This document shows positions 10,678 through 20,074 of a stretch of 64,000 nt of DNA, piece by piece. This stretch comes from Nonomuraea endophytica. GTDB lineage: Bacteria > Actinomycetota > Actinomycetes > Streptosporangiales > Streptosporangiaceae. The stretch's first letter is position 1. Every line of letters starts with the position of its first letter. The notes below the pieces were generated by a model, which worked only from the letters and a program-made list of their open reading frames with translations, did no database searches and had not been told where the DNA came from. The translations under genes were made by a program, and so were the position numbers. The DNA is taken from NCBI RefSeq assembly GCF_014203235.1, contig NZ_JACHIN010000003.1, forward strand, positions 177,590-241,589, given 5' to 3'.

Positions 10678-12120
10678 GTGGCAGCACCGCAGAACTACCT
10701 CGCGGTCATCAAGGTCGTCGGCATCGGCGGCGGCGGAGTCAACGCCGTCAACCGGATGATCGAAGAGGGACTCAAGGGCGTCGAGTTCATCGCGATAAAC
10801 ACCGACGCCCAGGCGCTGCTGATGAGTGACGCCGACGTGAAATTGGACGTGGGCCGTGAGCTCACGCGCGGACTTGGCGCGGGCGCCAACCCCGATGTGG
10901 GGCGCAAGGCGGCCGAGGACCACCGTGAAGAGATCGAAGAGGTGCTCAAGGGCGCCGACATGGTCTTCGTCACGGCCGGCGAAGGCGGCGGCACCGGCAC
11001 CGGTGGCGCACCCGTGGTGGCCAACATCGCCAGGTCACTTGGCGCGCTGACGATAGGTGTAGTGACCAGGCCGTTCAGCTTCGAAGGGCGGCGCAGGGCC
11101 TCACAGGCCGAAGCCGGCATCGAGACGCTGCGCGACGAGGTCGACACCCTGATCGTGATCCCGAACGACCGCCTGCTGTCGATCTCCGACCGCCAGGTCA
11201 GCGTGCTGGACGCCTTCAAGGCGGCCGACCAGGTGCTGCTGTCCGGTGTCCAGGGCATCACGGATCTGATCACCACGCCCGGTCTGATCAACCTGGACTT
11301 CGCGGATGTGAAATCCGTCATGTCCGGCGCCGGCTCCGCCCTCATGGGGATAGGGCATGCGCGCGGTGACGACCGTTCCGTGGCGGCGGCCGAGATGGCG
11401 GTCTCCAGCCCGCTGCTGGAGGCCTCGATCGACGGCGCCCACGGTGTGCTGCTGTCCATCGCGGGCGGCTCCGACCTGGGCCTGTTCGAGATCAACGAGG
11501 CCGCCCAGCTGGTGTCGATGGCCGCCGCGCCCGACGCCAACATCATCTTCGGCACGGTCATCGACGACGCGCTCGGCGACGAGGTGCGGGTCACCGTCAT
11601 CGCCGCCGGCTTCGACGAGGTGCCCAAGCTGCCTCCGGCGGCCGTACGGCCGGCCGCGTCGTCGGCCACCGCCGCCCAGGCCTCGGCCCCGGTGCGCCCG
11701 AGCAGCGTCCAGCCGCCGAGCGTGAAGGCCGAGCCGGTGGCGCCGCCGCGCGCGGAGCCCGCCCGACCCGAGCCCGTACGCTCGGACTCGGTGCCCTACT
11801 CGCAGCTGCGCGCCGAGCCGATGCGCCCCGACCAGCGGCCGGAGCCCAGGCCTGAGCCCAGGCCTGAGCCCGTCCGCCCGGCCGAGCCGCACACCCCGGA
11901 ACCTGCGCCCGCGCAGCCCGCGCCCGCCGCCCAGGTGGCTCCCGCGGTGGAGCCGGTCGCGGAGGAGCCGCCCGCGCCGGTGTCCATCCCCCGCCCGGCC
12001 CCCGAGCCCCCGAACCCGCCGACGCCGATCAACTCCCGGATGTCGGAGCCGGCCAAGCGCCGGCCGGTGGTCTTCGAGGAGCAGGAAGAGGAACTGGACG
12101 TCCCGGACTTCCTCAAGTAG
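10678..12120 (+). CDS. ftsZ: Cell division GTPase FtsZ
   Basis: Tubulin homologue that forms the Z-ring. The frame is open upstream, but the GTG at 10678 ([27 protein letters not shown]) matches the conserved actinobacterial N-terminus and has a GGAAAGG site 9 bases before it. The tubulin signature GGGTGTG is near residue 105. The globular domain ends near residue 316; then comes a disordered linker of about 155 residues rich in Pro/Ala/Glu with PEPR repeats, and the conserved C-terminal peptide DVPDFLK. At 480 residues it is long for an actinobacterial FtsZ (commonly about 400), the excess lying in the linker. Confidence 0.97.
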   Translation: MAAPQNYLAVIKVVGIGGGGVNAVNRMIEEGLKGVEFIAINTDAQALLMSDADVKLDVGRELTRGLGAGANPDVGRKAAEDHREEIEEVLKGADMVFVTAGEGGGTGTGGAPVVANIARSLGALTIGVVTRPFSFEGRRRASQAEAGIETLRDEVDTLIVIPNDRLLSISDRQVSVLDAFKAADQVLLSGVQGITDLITTPGLINLDFADVKSVMSGAGSALMGIGHARGDDRSVAAAEMAVSSPLLEASIDGAHGVLLSIAGGSDLGLFEINEAAQLVSMAAAPDANIIFGTVIDDALGDEVRVTVIAAGFDEVPKLPPAAVRPAASSATAAQASAPVRPSSVQPPSVKAEPVAPPRAEPARPEPVRSDSVPYSQLRAEPMRPDQRPEPRPEPRPEPVRPAEPHTPEPAPAQPAPAAQVAPAVEPVAEEPPAPVSIPRPAPEPPNPPTPINSRMSEPAKRRPVVFEEQEEELDVPDFLK

Positions 12121-12135
12121 CCGCAGCACCACTGT

Positions 12136-12163
12136 GCGCCCGCGCCGCGACCGGCGCGGGCGC
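12136..12163 (+). terminator. GC hairpin after ftsZ
   Basis: GCGCCCGCGCC at 12136-12146 pairs perfectly with GGCGCGGGCGC at 12153-12163 across a 6-base loop. It starts 15 bases after the ftsZ stop. There is no U-run, as is common for high-GC actinobacterial terminators. Confidence 0.6.
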
Positions 12164-12211
12164 TCTGCTGTCCACCGCCCGCCAACCCCGCCGATCAGCG
12201 GGAGAGGACTT

Positions 12212-12323
12212 CCTGCTGCCGGACCCTCACCGATCCTGCGGCGAGCCCGCCCTGCTGCCGGACCCTCACCGATCCTGCGGCGAGCCCGCCCGGTTGCCGG
12301 ACCTCACCGATCCGCGGCGAGCA
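12212..12323 (+). repeat. 39-base tandem repeat, about three copies
   Basis: Units begin at 12212, 12251 and 12290 with CCTGCTGCCGGACCCTCACC (third copy CCGGTTGCCGGACCTCACC). The first two are essentially identical; the third has small deletions and stops early. It lies in the ftsZ-yggS gap and shows no coding sense. Confidence 0.85.
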
Positions 12324-12522
12324 AGATGCCCCGCCCGCAGGGCCGCGCTGATCTGTGGCGCGGAGGCCCTGCCGCTGTCCCTGTGTTCTCCCCATGGCGA
12401 CATGCCGCCCAAAACAAAGAGTGATCGAACTCACGTGCGAGGCTCCACCCTGCCCTGGAGTAGCGTTCTTACGGCAGGCCTCCTGGCGACGGCGGCCTGC
12501 CGTACAGGGAGAAAGGTGTGAA

Positions 12523-13218
12523 GTGACGCGCAAGGCGGAGATCGGCGAGCGGCTGGGCGAGGTGGAGGAGCGGATCGCGCAGGCGTGCCGCGCCGCCGGA
12601 CGGGACCCGGCGGAGGTGACGCTGATCGCGATCACCAAGACCTATCCCGCCGACGATGTGCGGATCCTCGCCGAGCTGGGCGTCCGTGACGTCGGCGAGA
12701 ACCGCGACCAGGAAGCCGCCGGCAAGGCCGCCGAATGCGCTGATCTGCCGCTGACCTGGCATTTCGTGGGGCAGCTGCAGACGAACAAGGTCAGGTCCGT
12801 GGTCGGGTACGCCGACGTGATCCACTCCGTCGACCGCGAGCGGCTGGCCAGGGCGATCTCCAAGGAGGCCGTCAGGGCGGGGCGCGAGGTGACGTGCCTG
12901 GTGCAGGTGGCGCTCGACGACGACCCGGAACGCGGCGGCGCGCTGGCGGCGGACGTGCCCGCGCTGGCCGATGTGATCGCGGCGGCCGAGAACGTGCGGC
13001 TGGGCGGGGTGATGGCGGTGGCGCCGCTGGGGGAGGATCCGGGCAAGGCGTTCGGCAGGCTGCGGGAGATCGCGCTCGCGCTCCAGTCGCGGCATCCAGG
13101 CGCGGTCATGGTGTCCGCGGGGATGAGTGGGGATTTGTCCGAGGCTGTGGCAAACGGTGCGACACACGTGCGGGTCGGTACGGCGTTGCTCGGTCGCCGC
13201 AAGCCCTTCGTCAGGTAA
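12523..13218 (+). CDS. YggS/YlmE-family PLP homeostasis protein
   Basis: Single-domain fold-type III PLP-binding protein (PLPHP family) that buffers pyridoxal phosphate rather than catalysing a known reaction. The GTG at 12523 (MTRKAEIGERLGEVE) has GGAGAAAGG 6 bases upstream and gives 231 residues. The PLP lysine is in LIAITKTYPADD near residue 37; WHFVGQLQTNK near residue 85 and MSAGMSGD-type C-terminal motif (VSAGMSGDLSEAV) are diagnostic. It occupies the ylmE position of the ftsZ-sepF-ylmG-divIVA row. Confidence 0.93.
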   Translation: MTRKAEIGERLGEVEERIAQACRAAGRDPAEVTLIAITKTYPADDVRILAELGVRDVGENRDQEAAGKAAECADLPLTWHFVGQLQTNKVRSVVGYADVIHSVDRERLARAISKEAVRAGREVTCLVQVALDDDPERGGALAADVPALADVIAAAENVRLGGVMAVAPLGEDPGKAFGRLREIALALQSRHPGAVMVSAGMSGDLSEAVANGATHVRVGTALLGRRKPFVR

Positions 13219-13335
13219 TGTCCCCTCAAGTGGGTCTTAGTAGAGGTCGATCTGCGGTGAGCTCCAAGGGGGTACGGCTACCGCCTCGGGACCCCGCCCG
13301 AGCGAGTGCGACCATGAGCAGGAGGACGACGTAGT

Positions 13336-13839
13336 ATGGCCGGCGCAATGCGCAAGATGGCGGTCTACCTCGGTCTCGTGGAGGACGACCGTTACGAGAG
13401 GTACGAGGCCTACGCGGACTACGACCCTCCGTACGAGGAGGAGTCGCCGCGGACCGGTGAGGAGCGGGCCGTCGCGGTCCAGGACCGCGATGACGAGACC
13501 GACCCCGGTGTGCCCGCACCCAGACCCTCGACGACGGTCCTGGAGCGGCGCACCACCGACCTCGCGAGGATCACCACGCTCCATCCGCGCACGTACAACG
13601 AGGCGCGTACGATCGGAGAGCACTTCCGGGACGGCACCCCGGTCATCATGAACTTGACTGAAATGGTTGACAGCGACGCGAAGCGGCTTGTGGATTTCGC
13701 GGCAGGTCTGGTCTTTGGCCTACATGGCAGCATTGAACGTGTTACCAACAAGGTGTTCCTGTTGTCCCCTGCCAATGTCGAGGTGACCGCCGAGGACAAG
13801 GCTCGAATCGCGGAACGCGGATTCTTCAACCAGAGTTAG
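13336..13839 (+). CDS. sepF: Cell division protein SepF
   Basis: Membrane anchor and bundling partner of FtsZ. It has 167 residues: an N-terminal amphipathic helix ([20 protein letters not shown]), an acidic disordered linker, and a C-terminal SepF domain from about residue 80 ([32 protein letters not shown], with [15 protein letters not shown] and FLLSP). The ATG at 13336 follows AGGAGG by 10 bases. Codon choice in its last third is less GC-biased than in neighbours. Confidence 0.95.
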   Translation: MAGAMRKMAVYLGLVEDDRYERYEAYADYDPPYEEESPRTGEERAVAVQDRDDETDPGVPAPRPSTTVLERRTTDLARITTLHPRTYNEARTIGEHFRDGTPVIMNLTEMVDSDAKRLVDFAAGLVFGLHGSIERVTNKVFLLSPANVEVTAEDKARIAERGFFNQS

Positions 13840-13922
13840 AGTCTCTGTATGTCTATCGGACCCAACCTGGTCTCACCGAGACCGTCGGGAGGGCTCATCA
13901 GAAGTGGAGGCGCGGCCACGCC

Positions 13923-14213
13923 GTGGGGATCGTAGGTCAGATCTTGGTGGTTGTCCTGTCCCTCTACCTGGTGTTGCTCATCGGAAGAATGATCTTTGAG
14001 ACGGTGCAGGCGTTCGCCCGCCAGTGGCGGCCCTCCGGCGTCGTGCTGGTCCTCGCAGAGGCCACATACACCGCAACCGACCCACCTCTCAAGTTTCTCC
14101 GCCGTTTCATTCCTCCCCTCCGGTTGGGTACGGTGGCCTTTGACCTAAGCTTCACAGTCCTGTTCATCGTGGTGCTGATCCTGATCCAGATCGCGGGATC
14201 GCTCGCCAGGTGA
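13923..14213 (+). CDS. YggT/YlmG-family membrane protein
   Basis: Small membrane protein of the YggT family found between sepF and divIVA in Gram-positive bacteria; a role in division or membrane organisation is suspected but not settled. The 96 residues form two hydrophobic helices (about 4-22 and 74-93) around the family motif EATYTATDPPLKFLRRFIPPLRLG. The GTG start has GGAGG 12 bases upstream, a slightly long spacing. Confidence 0.9.
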   Translation: MGIVGQILVVVLSLYLVLLIGRMIFETVQAFARQWRPSGVVLVLAEATYTATDPPLKFLRRFIPPLRLGTVAFDLSFTVLFIVVLILIQIAGSLAR

Positions 14214-14266
14214 CGTGCCTGCGAGGTCCGGTCGAGAACCGACTCGTGTCCGCGCTGATGTGATTC

Positions 14267-14291
14267 GGGTCTGCCCCCTCCGGACAGACCC
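14267..14291 (+). other. Small hairpin before divIVA
   Basis: GGGTCTG at 14267-14273 pairs with CAGACCC at 14285-14291, followed 8 bases later by the divIVA ribosome site AAGGAG. It may be an attenuator or only a leader structure; no U-run follows. Confidence 0.3.
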
Positions 14292-14315
14292 CAAGCGCGC
14301 CAAGGAGACCAAAAA

Positions 14316-15188
14316 ATGCCGCTGACGCCCGCTGACGTGCGGAACAAGCAGTTCAGTACCACCCGGCTGCGGCCGGGCTACGACGAGGAAGAAGTAGACG
14401 CCTTCCTCGACGAGGTGGAAGCTGAGCTTGACCGCCTGATCCAAGAGAACGAGGAGCTGCGCGCCAAACTGGCCGAGTGCCTGCGTGGGAAGGTGCCCGG
14501 CGGCATGAACATGCCCATGGCCTCCGCCCCCGTGCAGGAGCCCAAGGCCGAGATGCAGCTGCCGCCGCAGCCGGAGCCCATGCGGGCCCCCGAGCCGCAG
14601 CCGATGCAGCCCATGCAGCCGCAGCCCCAGCCCGTTGCCATGAACATGCCTCCCGCCGAGGACAACATGGACACCGCGGCCCGCGTGCTCGCCCTCGCCC
14701 AGCAGACGGCCGACCAGGCCATCGCCGACGCCCGCCGCGAGGCGGACGAGACCGTCACCCGCGCCCGCCGCGAGGCCGACGACATCCTGACCAAGGCTCG
14801 CCGCCAGGCCGAGCAGGTCATCGGTGACGCCCGTGCCCGCGCCGAGACGCTGGAGCGCGACGCGCAGGAGCGCCACCGTCAGGCCATGGGCTCCCTCGTC
14901 CAGACCCGTGACGAGCTGGAGCGCAAGGTCGAGGAGCTGCGCAGCTTCGAGCGCGAGTACCGCAGCCGCCTCAAGCTCTACCTGGAGAACCAGCTCGCCG
15001 AGCTGAACGTCTCCGCGGAGGGCAGCGGCGGGTTCCCGGTTCTGCCGAACCCCGGCGCGCCGGCCATGTCGCACGCCGTACCCCAGGGTGGTCAGCAGCC
15101 GCTTCCCGGCGGTCCCAGCCCGTTCGGCGGCGAGGCTCCCCAGGGCGCCTTCCCCGGCGCCGACGGCCCGCACAACGACCGCCGGTAA
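14316..15188 (+). CDS. divIVA: Polar growth determinant DivIVA (Wag31)
   Basis: Coiled-coil scaffold that binds curved membrane at hyphal tips and directs polar cell wall synthesis. Of 290 residues, 1-55 are the membrane-binding DivIVA domain (MPLTPADVRNKQFSTTRLRPGYDEEEVDAFLDEVE). Then comes a Met/Pro/Gln-rich linker (about 70-115), a long heptad-type coiled coil with ADARREADE and ARAETLERDAQERH (about 120-235), and a Gly/Pro-rich tail. AAGGAG lies about 10 bases before the ATG. Confidence 0.96.
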   Translation: MPLTPADVRNKQFSTTRLRPGYDEEEVDAFLDEVEAELDRLIQENEELRAKLAECLRGKVPGGMNMPMASAPVQEPKAEMQLPPQPEPMRAPEPQPMQPMQPQPQPVAMNMPPAEDNMDTAARVLALAQQTADQAIADARREADETVTRARREADDILTKARRQAEQVIGDARARAETLERDAQERHRQAMGSLVQTRDELERKVEELRSFEREYRSRLKLYLENQLAELNVSAEGSGGFPVLPNPGAPAMSHAVPQGGQQPLPGGPSPFGGEAPQGAFPGADGPHNDRR

Positions 15189-15233
15189 AGTAGCGGGTCA
15201 ACACAAGGACCCGTCACTCGAGAGAGCCCCCTA

Positions 15234-16874
15234 GTGATCCTTATCTCTGCTGGTCTGGTGCTCGCGGCGGTCGTGCTACTGATCGCGGGCTTCGTGCTGG
15301 CAAAGCCGTTTCTGATCATGTGGTCCATCGTGGTGAGCGTGCTTTCCGCGTTGTTCCTGGTGATCGGGGCGCTGCTGCGGCGTCATGAGCTGTTCCCCGG
15401 CGGGCGTGCCGGGGCCACGGCCACCCCTCCCGAACCCGCGAAGTTCGGGTACCCGCAGCCGCCACACTCCGACCAGGCTCCCGCGGGAGCGCCGCCGTCT
15501 CCTCCGCGTACCCAGACGTTCCAGCAGACGGCGACCATCCCCTCACCGGCTCCCCGCCGGCCCGCGGCACGCGGGATCTCCCCGGACGCGCTCGTCCTGG
15601 TGATCCCCGGGCGCAAGCGTTACCACGTACCGGGATGCCGCCAGCTGATCGGACGGGATCACGAGGAGCTCACCTTCGAGGAGGCGCGCGAGGAGGGCTT
15701 CACGCCCTGCACGAGCTGCCTGCCCGACGCGGCGCTCGGTGGACGGCAGCTGCCGCCTGCCGCCGACCCCGAGCCCGTCACGCCCCACCCCGCTGCCTCG
15801 CCGGAGACCAGGACCGTCTCCGCCGAGCTTCCGGCGGAACCCTCCGAGGCGACCCGCGACCTGCGGCCCGCGGGCCCCGTCGCAGCGCCGAAGCCGGCCC
15901 CCGCCGCTTCCACCCCCACTCCGGAGTCCGGGCCCGACCAGCCTGGCGGCTGGTTCGCCCCCAAAGCCTCTTCCTCCGGTACGGCGAAGCCCTCCGCGGC
16001 CGGTGACGACACCCCGCCCGCACCGGGGCCGGACGACGAGTCCGACGCCGAGACGACCAACCCGCACCTCCGGCTCCCCGCCATGGATTCCCCGTCCAAA
16101 CCACCGACGGGCGGTTCTACGAGCGCGGCAGGCAGTTCGACGAGTGCGACGGGCAGTCCCACGGGTGCGGGCAGGCCCGCGAGTGTGGACGGCAAGCCCG
16201 AGAGTCCTTCGGGCGACAAGCCCGCAGGTCCTTCCGGCAAGGCCGCGAGCCCTTCGGACAAGCCCTGGAAGGACGAGAAGTCCGGGGCTGACAAGCCCGA
16301 GCGTTCTGCTCTGACCGGGCAGGGGCCTTCGGCCGGGCAGCGGCCTCCGGCCGAGGAGAAGATCGGGCATCCGGTCACCGGTGACAACGGCGCGGGCCGA
16401 CGGCCCGAGGCGCCGGTCGCCGACGAGGGCAGGCCCACCGGCAAAAGCCCGTCAGGGCCCCGCGTGGCGCCCTATGTCGCCCCCTCGGCCACCAACGGCG
16501 AGGCCAAGCCCGCACCCCCGGAGAAGAAGCCTGAGCCCGGCTCACGACCCACGCCCAGGCCTGGCGAGGAGTCCGGCAAGCGGTCTGCGACCACGTCCGC
16601 GGCAGAGGGCAAGCCCGAGGGGCCGTCCCCGGAGCCGGAGCCGAAGCCCCGACCGGCCGCCGAGGACGTCGCCGGTGATGTCGCGCCCGCCAAGGACACG
16701 CGGCCGGGCACGGTGAAGGTCATCGTCGGCACGCGGCGCTACCACAGCACCGCCTGCCCGCTGATCCGCGGCGCCGGTGACACGGGCGTGGAGACCATGA
16801 CCCTGGCCCAGGCCGAAGCCGCCGGGCTGACCAGCTGCTCGGTCTGCCAGAACGACCGCGAATCAGTCAGCTGA
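15234..16874 (+). CDS. Membrane protein with two Ada-like zinc motifs
   Basis: Function unknown. The 546-residue protein starts with two membrane helices (about 1-47). It then carries two copies of an Ada-type metal-binding pattern: Y130-H131-x3-C135 with C159-x2-C162, and Y503-H504-x3-C508 with C535-x2-C538. In both, the first cysteine of classical Ada is replaced by histidine, as in small YHxxxC zinc-ribbon proteins. About 340 residues of Pro/Ser/Gly/Lys-rich, presumably disordered sequence separate them. Start is GTG 45 bases after divIVA, so it may share transcripts with the division genes. A convergent terminator separates it from ileS. Confidence 0.8.
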   Translation: MILISAGLVLAAVVLLIAGFVLAKPFLIMWSIVVSVLSALFLVIGALLRRHELFPGGRAGATATPPEPAKFGYPQPPHSDQAPAGAPPSPPRTQTFQQTATIPSPAPRRPAARGISPDALVLVIPGRKRYHVPGCRQLIGRDHEELTFEEAREEGFTPCTSCLPDAALGGRQLPPAADPEPVTPHPAASPETRTVSAELPAEPSEATRDLRPAGPVAAPKPAPAASTPTPESGPDQPGGWFAPKASSSGTAKPSAAGDDTPPAPGPDDESDAETTNPHLRLPAMDSPSKPPTGGSTSAAGSSTSATGSPTGAGRPASVDGKPESPSGDKPAGPSGKAASPSDKPWKDEKSGADKPERSALTGQGPSAGQRPPAEEKIGHPVTGDNGAGRRPEAPVADEGRPTGKSPSGPRVAPYVAPSATNGEAKPAPPEKKPEPGSRPTPRPGEESGKRSATTSAAEGKPEGPSPEPEPKPRPAAEDVAGDVAPAKDTRPGTVKVIVGTRRYHSTACPLIRGAGDTGVETMTLAQAEAAGLTSCSVCQNDRESVS

Positions 16875-16895
16875 CGTACCGGTCCCGCACGTAAG

Positions 16896-16934
16896 AAAGA
16901 CGCGGCCCCCAAACAACGGGGACCGCGTCTTTTT
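16896..16934. terminator. Bidirectional terminator
   Basis: AAAGACGCGG-C-CCCC (from 16896) pairs with GGGG-A-CCGCGTCTTT (to about 16932) around a short A-rich loop. A T-run follows on the plus strand, and the A-run on the left gives a U-run on the minus strand. It lies between the convergent zinc-motif gene and ileS. Confidence 0.85.
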
Positions 16935-16939
16935 CGCGT

Positions 16940-19900
16940 CTACGCGCGGCGGAGCTGGAAGGTCAGGCCCAGGTCGGTGTCGGTGAACACCGGCAGGTCG
17001 GACGAGCCCTCCGTGACGGACAGGGCCAGGACCTCGTCGGCCACCAGCCCGCCGTCCGACCGCAGCGCTTCGGCGAGGTCGGCCGAGTCAGCGGTCCACC
17101 ACAGGTCGATCCGGTCGGTGATCGCCAGCCCGCTCGACTTGCGGGCGTCCTGCACCAGCCGGATGACCTCGCGGATCAGCCCGGCCCTGCGCAGTTCGCC
17201 GGTCATGGCCAGGTCGAGCGCGACGGTCTCGCCGGTGCCGGTGTCGACGGCGCCGGTCTCCACCGCCCAGCCGGAGCGCGGCTGCTCGGTGACGATCACG
17301 TCGTCCGGGCCCACCTCTACGGTGCCGAGCTCGGCCGCCTCCAGCGAAGCCGTACCCCCGGAGCGCAGGGTGCGCGCCAGGGAGGTGGCGTCGGCGGCGG
17401 AGACGGCGGCGGCGACCAGCTTGGTCTGGGAGCCGAACCGCTTGCCGAGCGCGCGGAAGTTGGGCTTGACCGTGTAGGAGACGAGGTCGGCGCTGTAGCC
17501 GGACATGTCCTCCAGTGTCTGCACGTTCAGTTCGTCGGCGATGAGCTCGCGCAGCTCGTGGGGCAGGGCGGGCCAGTCGTGGGCGCCGACCAGCGCGCGG
17601 CCCAGCGGCTGGCGGGTCTTGACCCCGGACGAGGCGCGGGCGGAGCGGCCCAGTTCGACCAGCCGCCGCACCAGCGCCATCTGCTGGGACAGCGCGGGGT
17701 CGAGCAGATCCTCGCGTACGGCCGGCCACGTGGTCAGGTGCACCGAGGCGGGGTCGCCCGCCCGGCGCAGCACGTCCCACAGGTAGTCGGTGACGAACGG
17801 GGTGATCGGCGCCATGAGCCGCGTGACGGTCTCCAGGCACTCGTACAGGGTGGCGAAGGCGTCCTGCGAGCCCTGCCAGAACCGGCGGCGCGAGCGGCGC
17901 ACGTACCAGTTGGACAGGTCGTCGAGGAACTCCGCCAGCCGGCGCCCGGCCCGCACGGTGTCGTACTCGTCGAGCGCCGCGCTCACCTCGGCGACGGTGC
18001 GGTGGAGCTCGGCCAGCGCCCAGCGGTCGATGAGCGGCCGCTCGGCGGCGGGGGAGGCGTCCTGGGGCGTCCAGGATGAGGCGTTGGCGTAGAGGGTGAA
18101 GAAGGAGGCGGTGTTCCAGTAGGTCAGCAGGACCTTCCTGACGATCTCCTCCAGCGTGCCGTGGCCGACCCGGCGCGCCGCCCAGGGCGAGCCCGAGCAG
18201 GCCATGAACCAGCGCAGGGCGTCGGCGCCGTGCTGGTCCATGAGCGGGATGGGCTGCAGCACGTTGCCCAGGTGCTTGCTCATCTTGCGGCCGTCCTCGG
18301 CCAGGATGAGGCCGAGGCAGAGCACGTTCTCGTAGGAGGACTGGCCGAAGGTCAGCGTGCCGACGGCCATGAGCGAGTAGAACCAGCCGCGCGTCTGGTC
18401 GGTGGCCTCGCAGATGAACTGCGCCGGGTAGACGCCCTCGGGCTTGCCGCGGGCGCCCCACTGGGCGAACGGCATCGAGCCGGAGTCGTACCAGGCGTCG
18501 ATGACGTCGGGCACCCGCCGCGCCTCGGCCGAGCAGGACGGGCAGGGGAAGGACACGTCGTCCACGAACGGGCGGTGGGGGTCGAGCGCGGACAGTTCCT
18601 GACCGGCCAGCTCGCCCAGCTCCTCCAGGGAGCCGACGCAGGTGATGTGGCTCTCGTCGGCGGTGCACACCCACAGCGGCAGCGGCGTGCCCCAGTAGCG
18701 CGAGCGCGACAGCGACCAGTCGACGTTGTTGCGCAGCCACTCGCCGAAGCGGCCCCACTTGATCGTGTCGGGGAACCAGTTGGTCTTCTCGTTCTCGGCG
18801 AGCATCTGGTCCTTGACCGCGGTGGTGCGGATGTACCAGGAGGGCAGCGCGTAGTAGAGCAGCGCGGTGTGGCAGCGCCAGCAGTGGGGGTAGCTGTGCT
18901 CGAAGTGACCGCCGCGGAACAGCAGGCCGCGGGCGCGCAGGTCATCGGTGAGTCCCTCGTCGGCGTCCTTGAAGAACTGGCCGCCGACCATGGGCACGTC
19001 GTCGAGGAAGCGGCCGTCGGGGCCGATCGGGTTGACGACCGGCATGCCGTACTTCTTGCAGACCGTGAGGTCGTCGGCGCCGAACGCGGGGGCCTGGTGG
19101 ACCAGGCCGGTGCCGTCCTCGACGGTGACGTAGTCGCCGAGCACGACGTAGTGCGCGCCCGGGATGTCGACGAGGTCGAAGGGGCGCGCGTAGGAGGTGC
19201 GCTCCAGCTCGCGGCCGGTGAAGCGGGCCACCTCGGTGGCGCCGTCGCCCAGCACGCCGAGCAGCGGCTCGGCGACCACGAGCACCTCGCCGTCGGCGGT
19301 GCGCGCGGCGACGTAGGTGACGTCGGGGTGTACGGCGACCGCCGTGTTGGACACCAGCGTCCACGGCGTCGTCGTCCAGACCAGCAGCGAGGCGCCGAGC
19401 TCCTGGAGGCGGCCGGAGGTGGCGGGCATGCGCACGTACACCGACGGCGACGACACGGTCTCGTAGCCGCCCGGCTGGCCCAGCTCGTGGTCGGACAGGC
19501 CGGTGCCGCAGCGCGGGCAGTACGGGGTGATGCGGAAGTCGCGGAACAGCAGGCCCTTGTCGAAGATGACCTTCAGCGACCACCAGACCGACTCGATATA
19601 GGACGGGTCCATGGTCCGGTAGGCGGTGGACAGGTCGATCCAGTAGCCCATCCGCTCGGTGAGCTCTTCGAAGGCGTCGACGTGGCGCAGCACGGACTCG
19701 CGGCACTTGGCGTTGAACTCGGCGATGCCGTACGCCTCGATGTCCTTCTTGCCGGACAGGCCGAGTTCCTTCTCGATGCCGACCTCGACCGGCAGGCCAT
19801 GGCAGTCCCAGCCGGCCTTGCGGGGGACGCTGAACCCCTGCATGGTCTTGTAGCGCGGGAACAGGTCCTTGAAGACGCGCGCCTCGACGTGGTGGACGCC

Positions 19901-20074
19901 GGGCAGGCCGTTGGCGGTGGGCGGACCCTCGTAGAAGACCCACGACGGGTTGCCTTCGTTCTGCTCCACCGAGCGCTCGAAGATCTTCCCGTCGCGCCAG
20001 CGGTCGAGGACCTCGCGCTCGAGCGCGGGCAGGTCGACCTGCGCGGGAAGAGAGCGGAAAGAGTGGGAAGACAT
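16940..20074 (-). CDS. ileS: Isoleucyl-tRNA synthetase
   Basis: Charges tRNA-Ile. I start it at 20074 (MSSHSFRSLPAQVDLPALEREVL) because the frame further upstream runs through the T-box leader; GGAGG lies 12 to 16 bases before this ATG. Length 1044. The HIGH region reads GLPGVHH and the KMSKS loop reads KMSKH, both variants seen in actinobacterial IleRS. The editing domain and the C-terminal anticodon-binding domain are present. Control by tRNA-Ile is expected from the leader. Confidence 0.96.
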   Translation of the reverse strand: MSSHSFRSLPAQVDLPALEREVLDRWRDGKIFERSVEQNEGNPSWVFYEGPPTANGLPGVHHVEARVFKDLFPRYKTMQGFSVPRKAGWDCHGLPVEVGIEKELGLSGKKDIEAYGIAEFNAKCRESVLRHVDAFEELTERMGYWIDLSTAYRTMDPSYIESVWWSLKVIFDKGLLFRDFRITPYCPRCGTGLSDHELGQPGGYETVSSPSVYVRMPATSGRLQELGASLLVWTTTPWTLVSNTAVAVHPDVTYVAARTADGEVLVVAEPLLGVLGDGATEVARFTGRELERTSYARPFDLVDIPGAHYVVLGDYVTVEDGTGLVHQAPAFGADDLTVCKKYGMPVVNPIGPDGRFLDDVPMVGGQFFKDADEGLTDDLRARGLLFRGGHFEHSYPHCWRCHTALLYYALPSWYIRTTAVKDQMLAENEKTNWFPDTIKWGRFGEWLRNNVDWSLSRSRYWGTPLPLWVCTADESHITCVGSLEELGELAGQELSALDPHRPFVDDVSFPCPSCSAEARRVPDVIDAWYDSGSMPFAQWGARGKPEGVYPAQFICEATDQTRGWFYSLMAVGTLTFGQSSYENVLCLGLILAEDGRKMSKHLGNVLQPIPLMDQHGADALRWFMACSGSPWAARRVGHGTLEEIVRKVLLTYWNTASFFTLYANASSWTPQDASPAAERPLIDRWALAELHRTVAEVSAALDEYDTVRAGRRLAEFLDDLSNWYVRRSRRRFWQGSQDAFATLYECLETVTRLMAPITPFVTDYLWDVLRRAGDPASVHLTTWPAVREDLLDPALSQQMALVRRLVELGRSARASSGVKTRQPLGRALVGAHDWPALPHELRELIADELNVQTLEDMSGYSADLVSYTVKPNFRALGKRFGSQTKLVAAAVSAADATSLARTLRSGGTASLEAAELGTVEVGPDDVIVTEQPRSGWAVETGAVDTGTGETVALDLAMTGELRRAGLIREVIRLVQDARKSSGLAITDRIDLWWTADSADLAEALRSDGGLVADEVLALSVTEGSSDLPVFTDTDLGLTFQLRRA

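Larger units (their letters stand above)
12121..12522. other. Gap between ftsZ and yggS; ylmD missing
   Basis: About 400 bases with a terminator-like hairpin just after ftsZ and then three copies of a 39-base repeat. In many actinobacteria a ylmD (multicopper polyphenol oxidase-family) gene lies here; no frame in this gap resembles it. The last 100 bases before yggS are less GC-rich and may hold its promoter, but I cannot define one. Confidence 0.6.
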
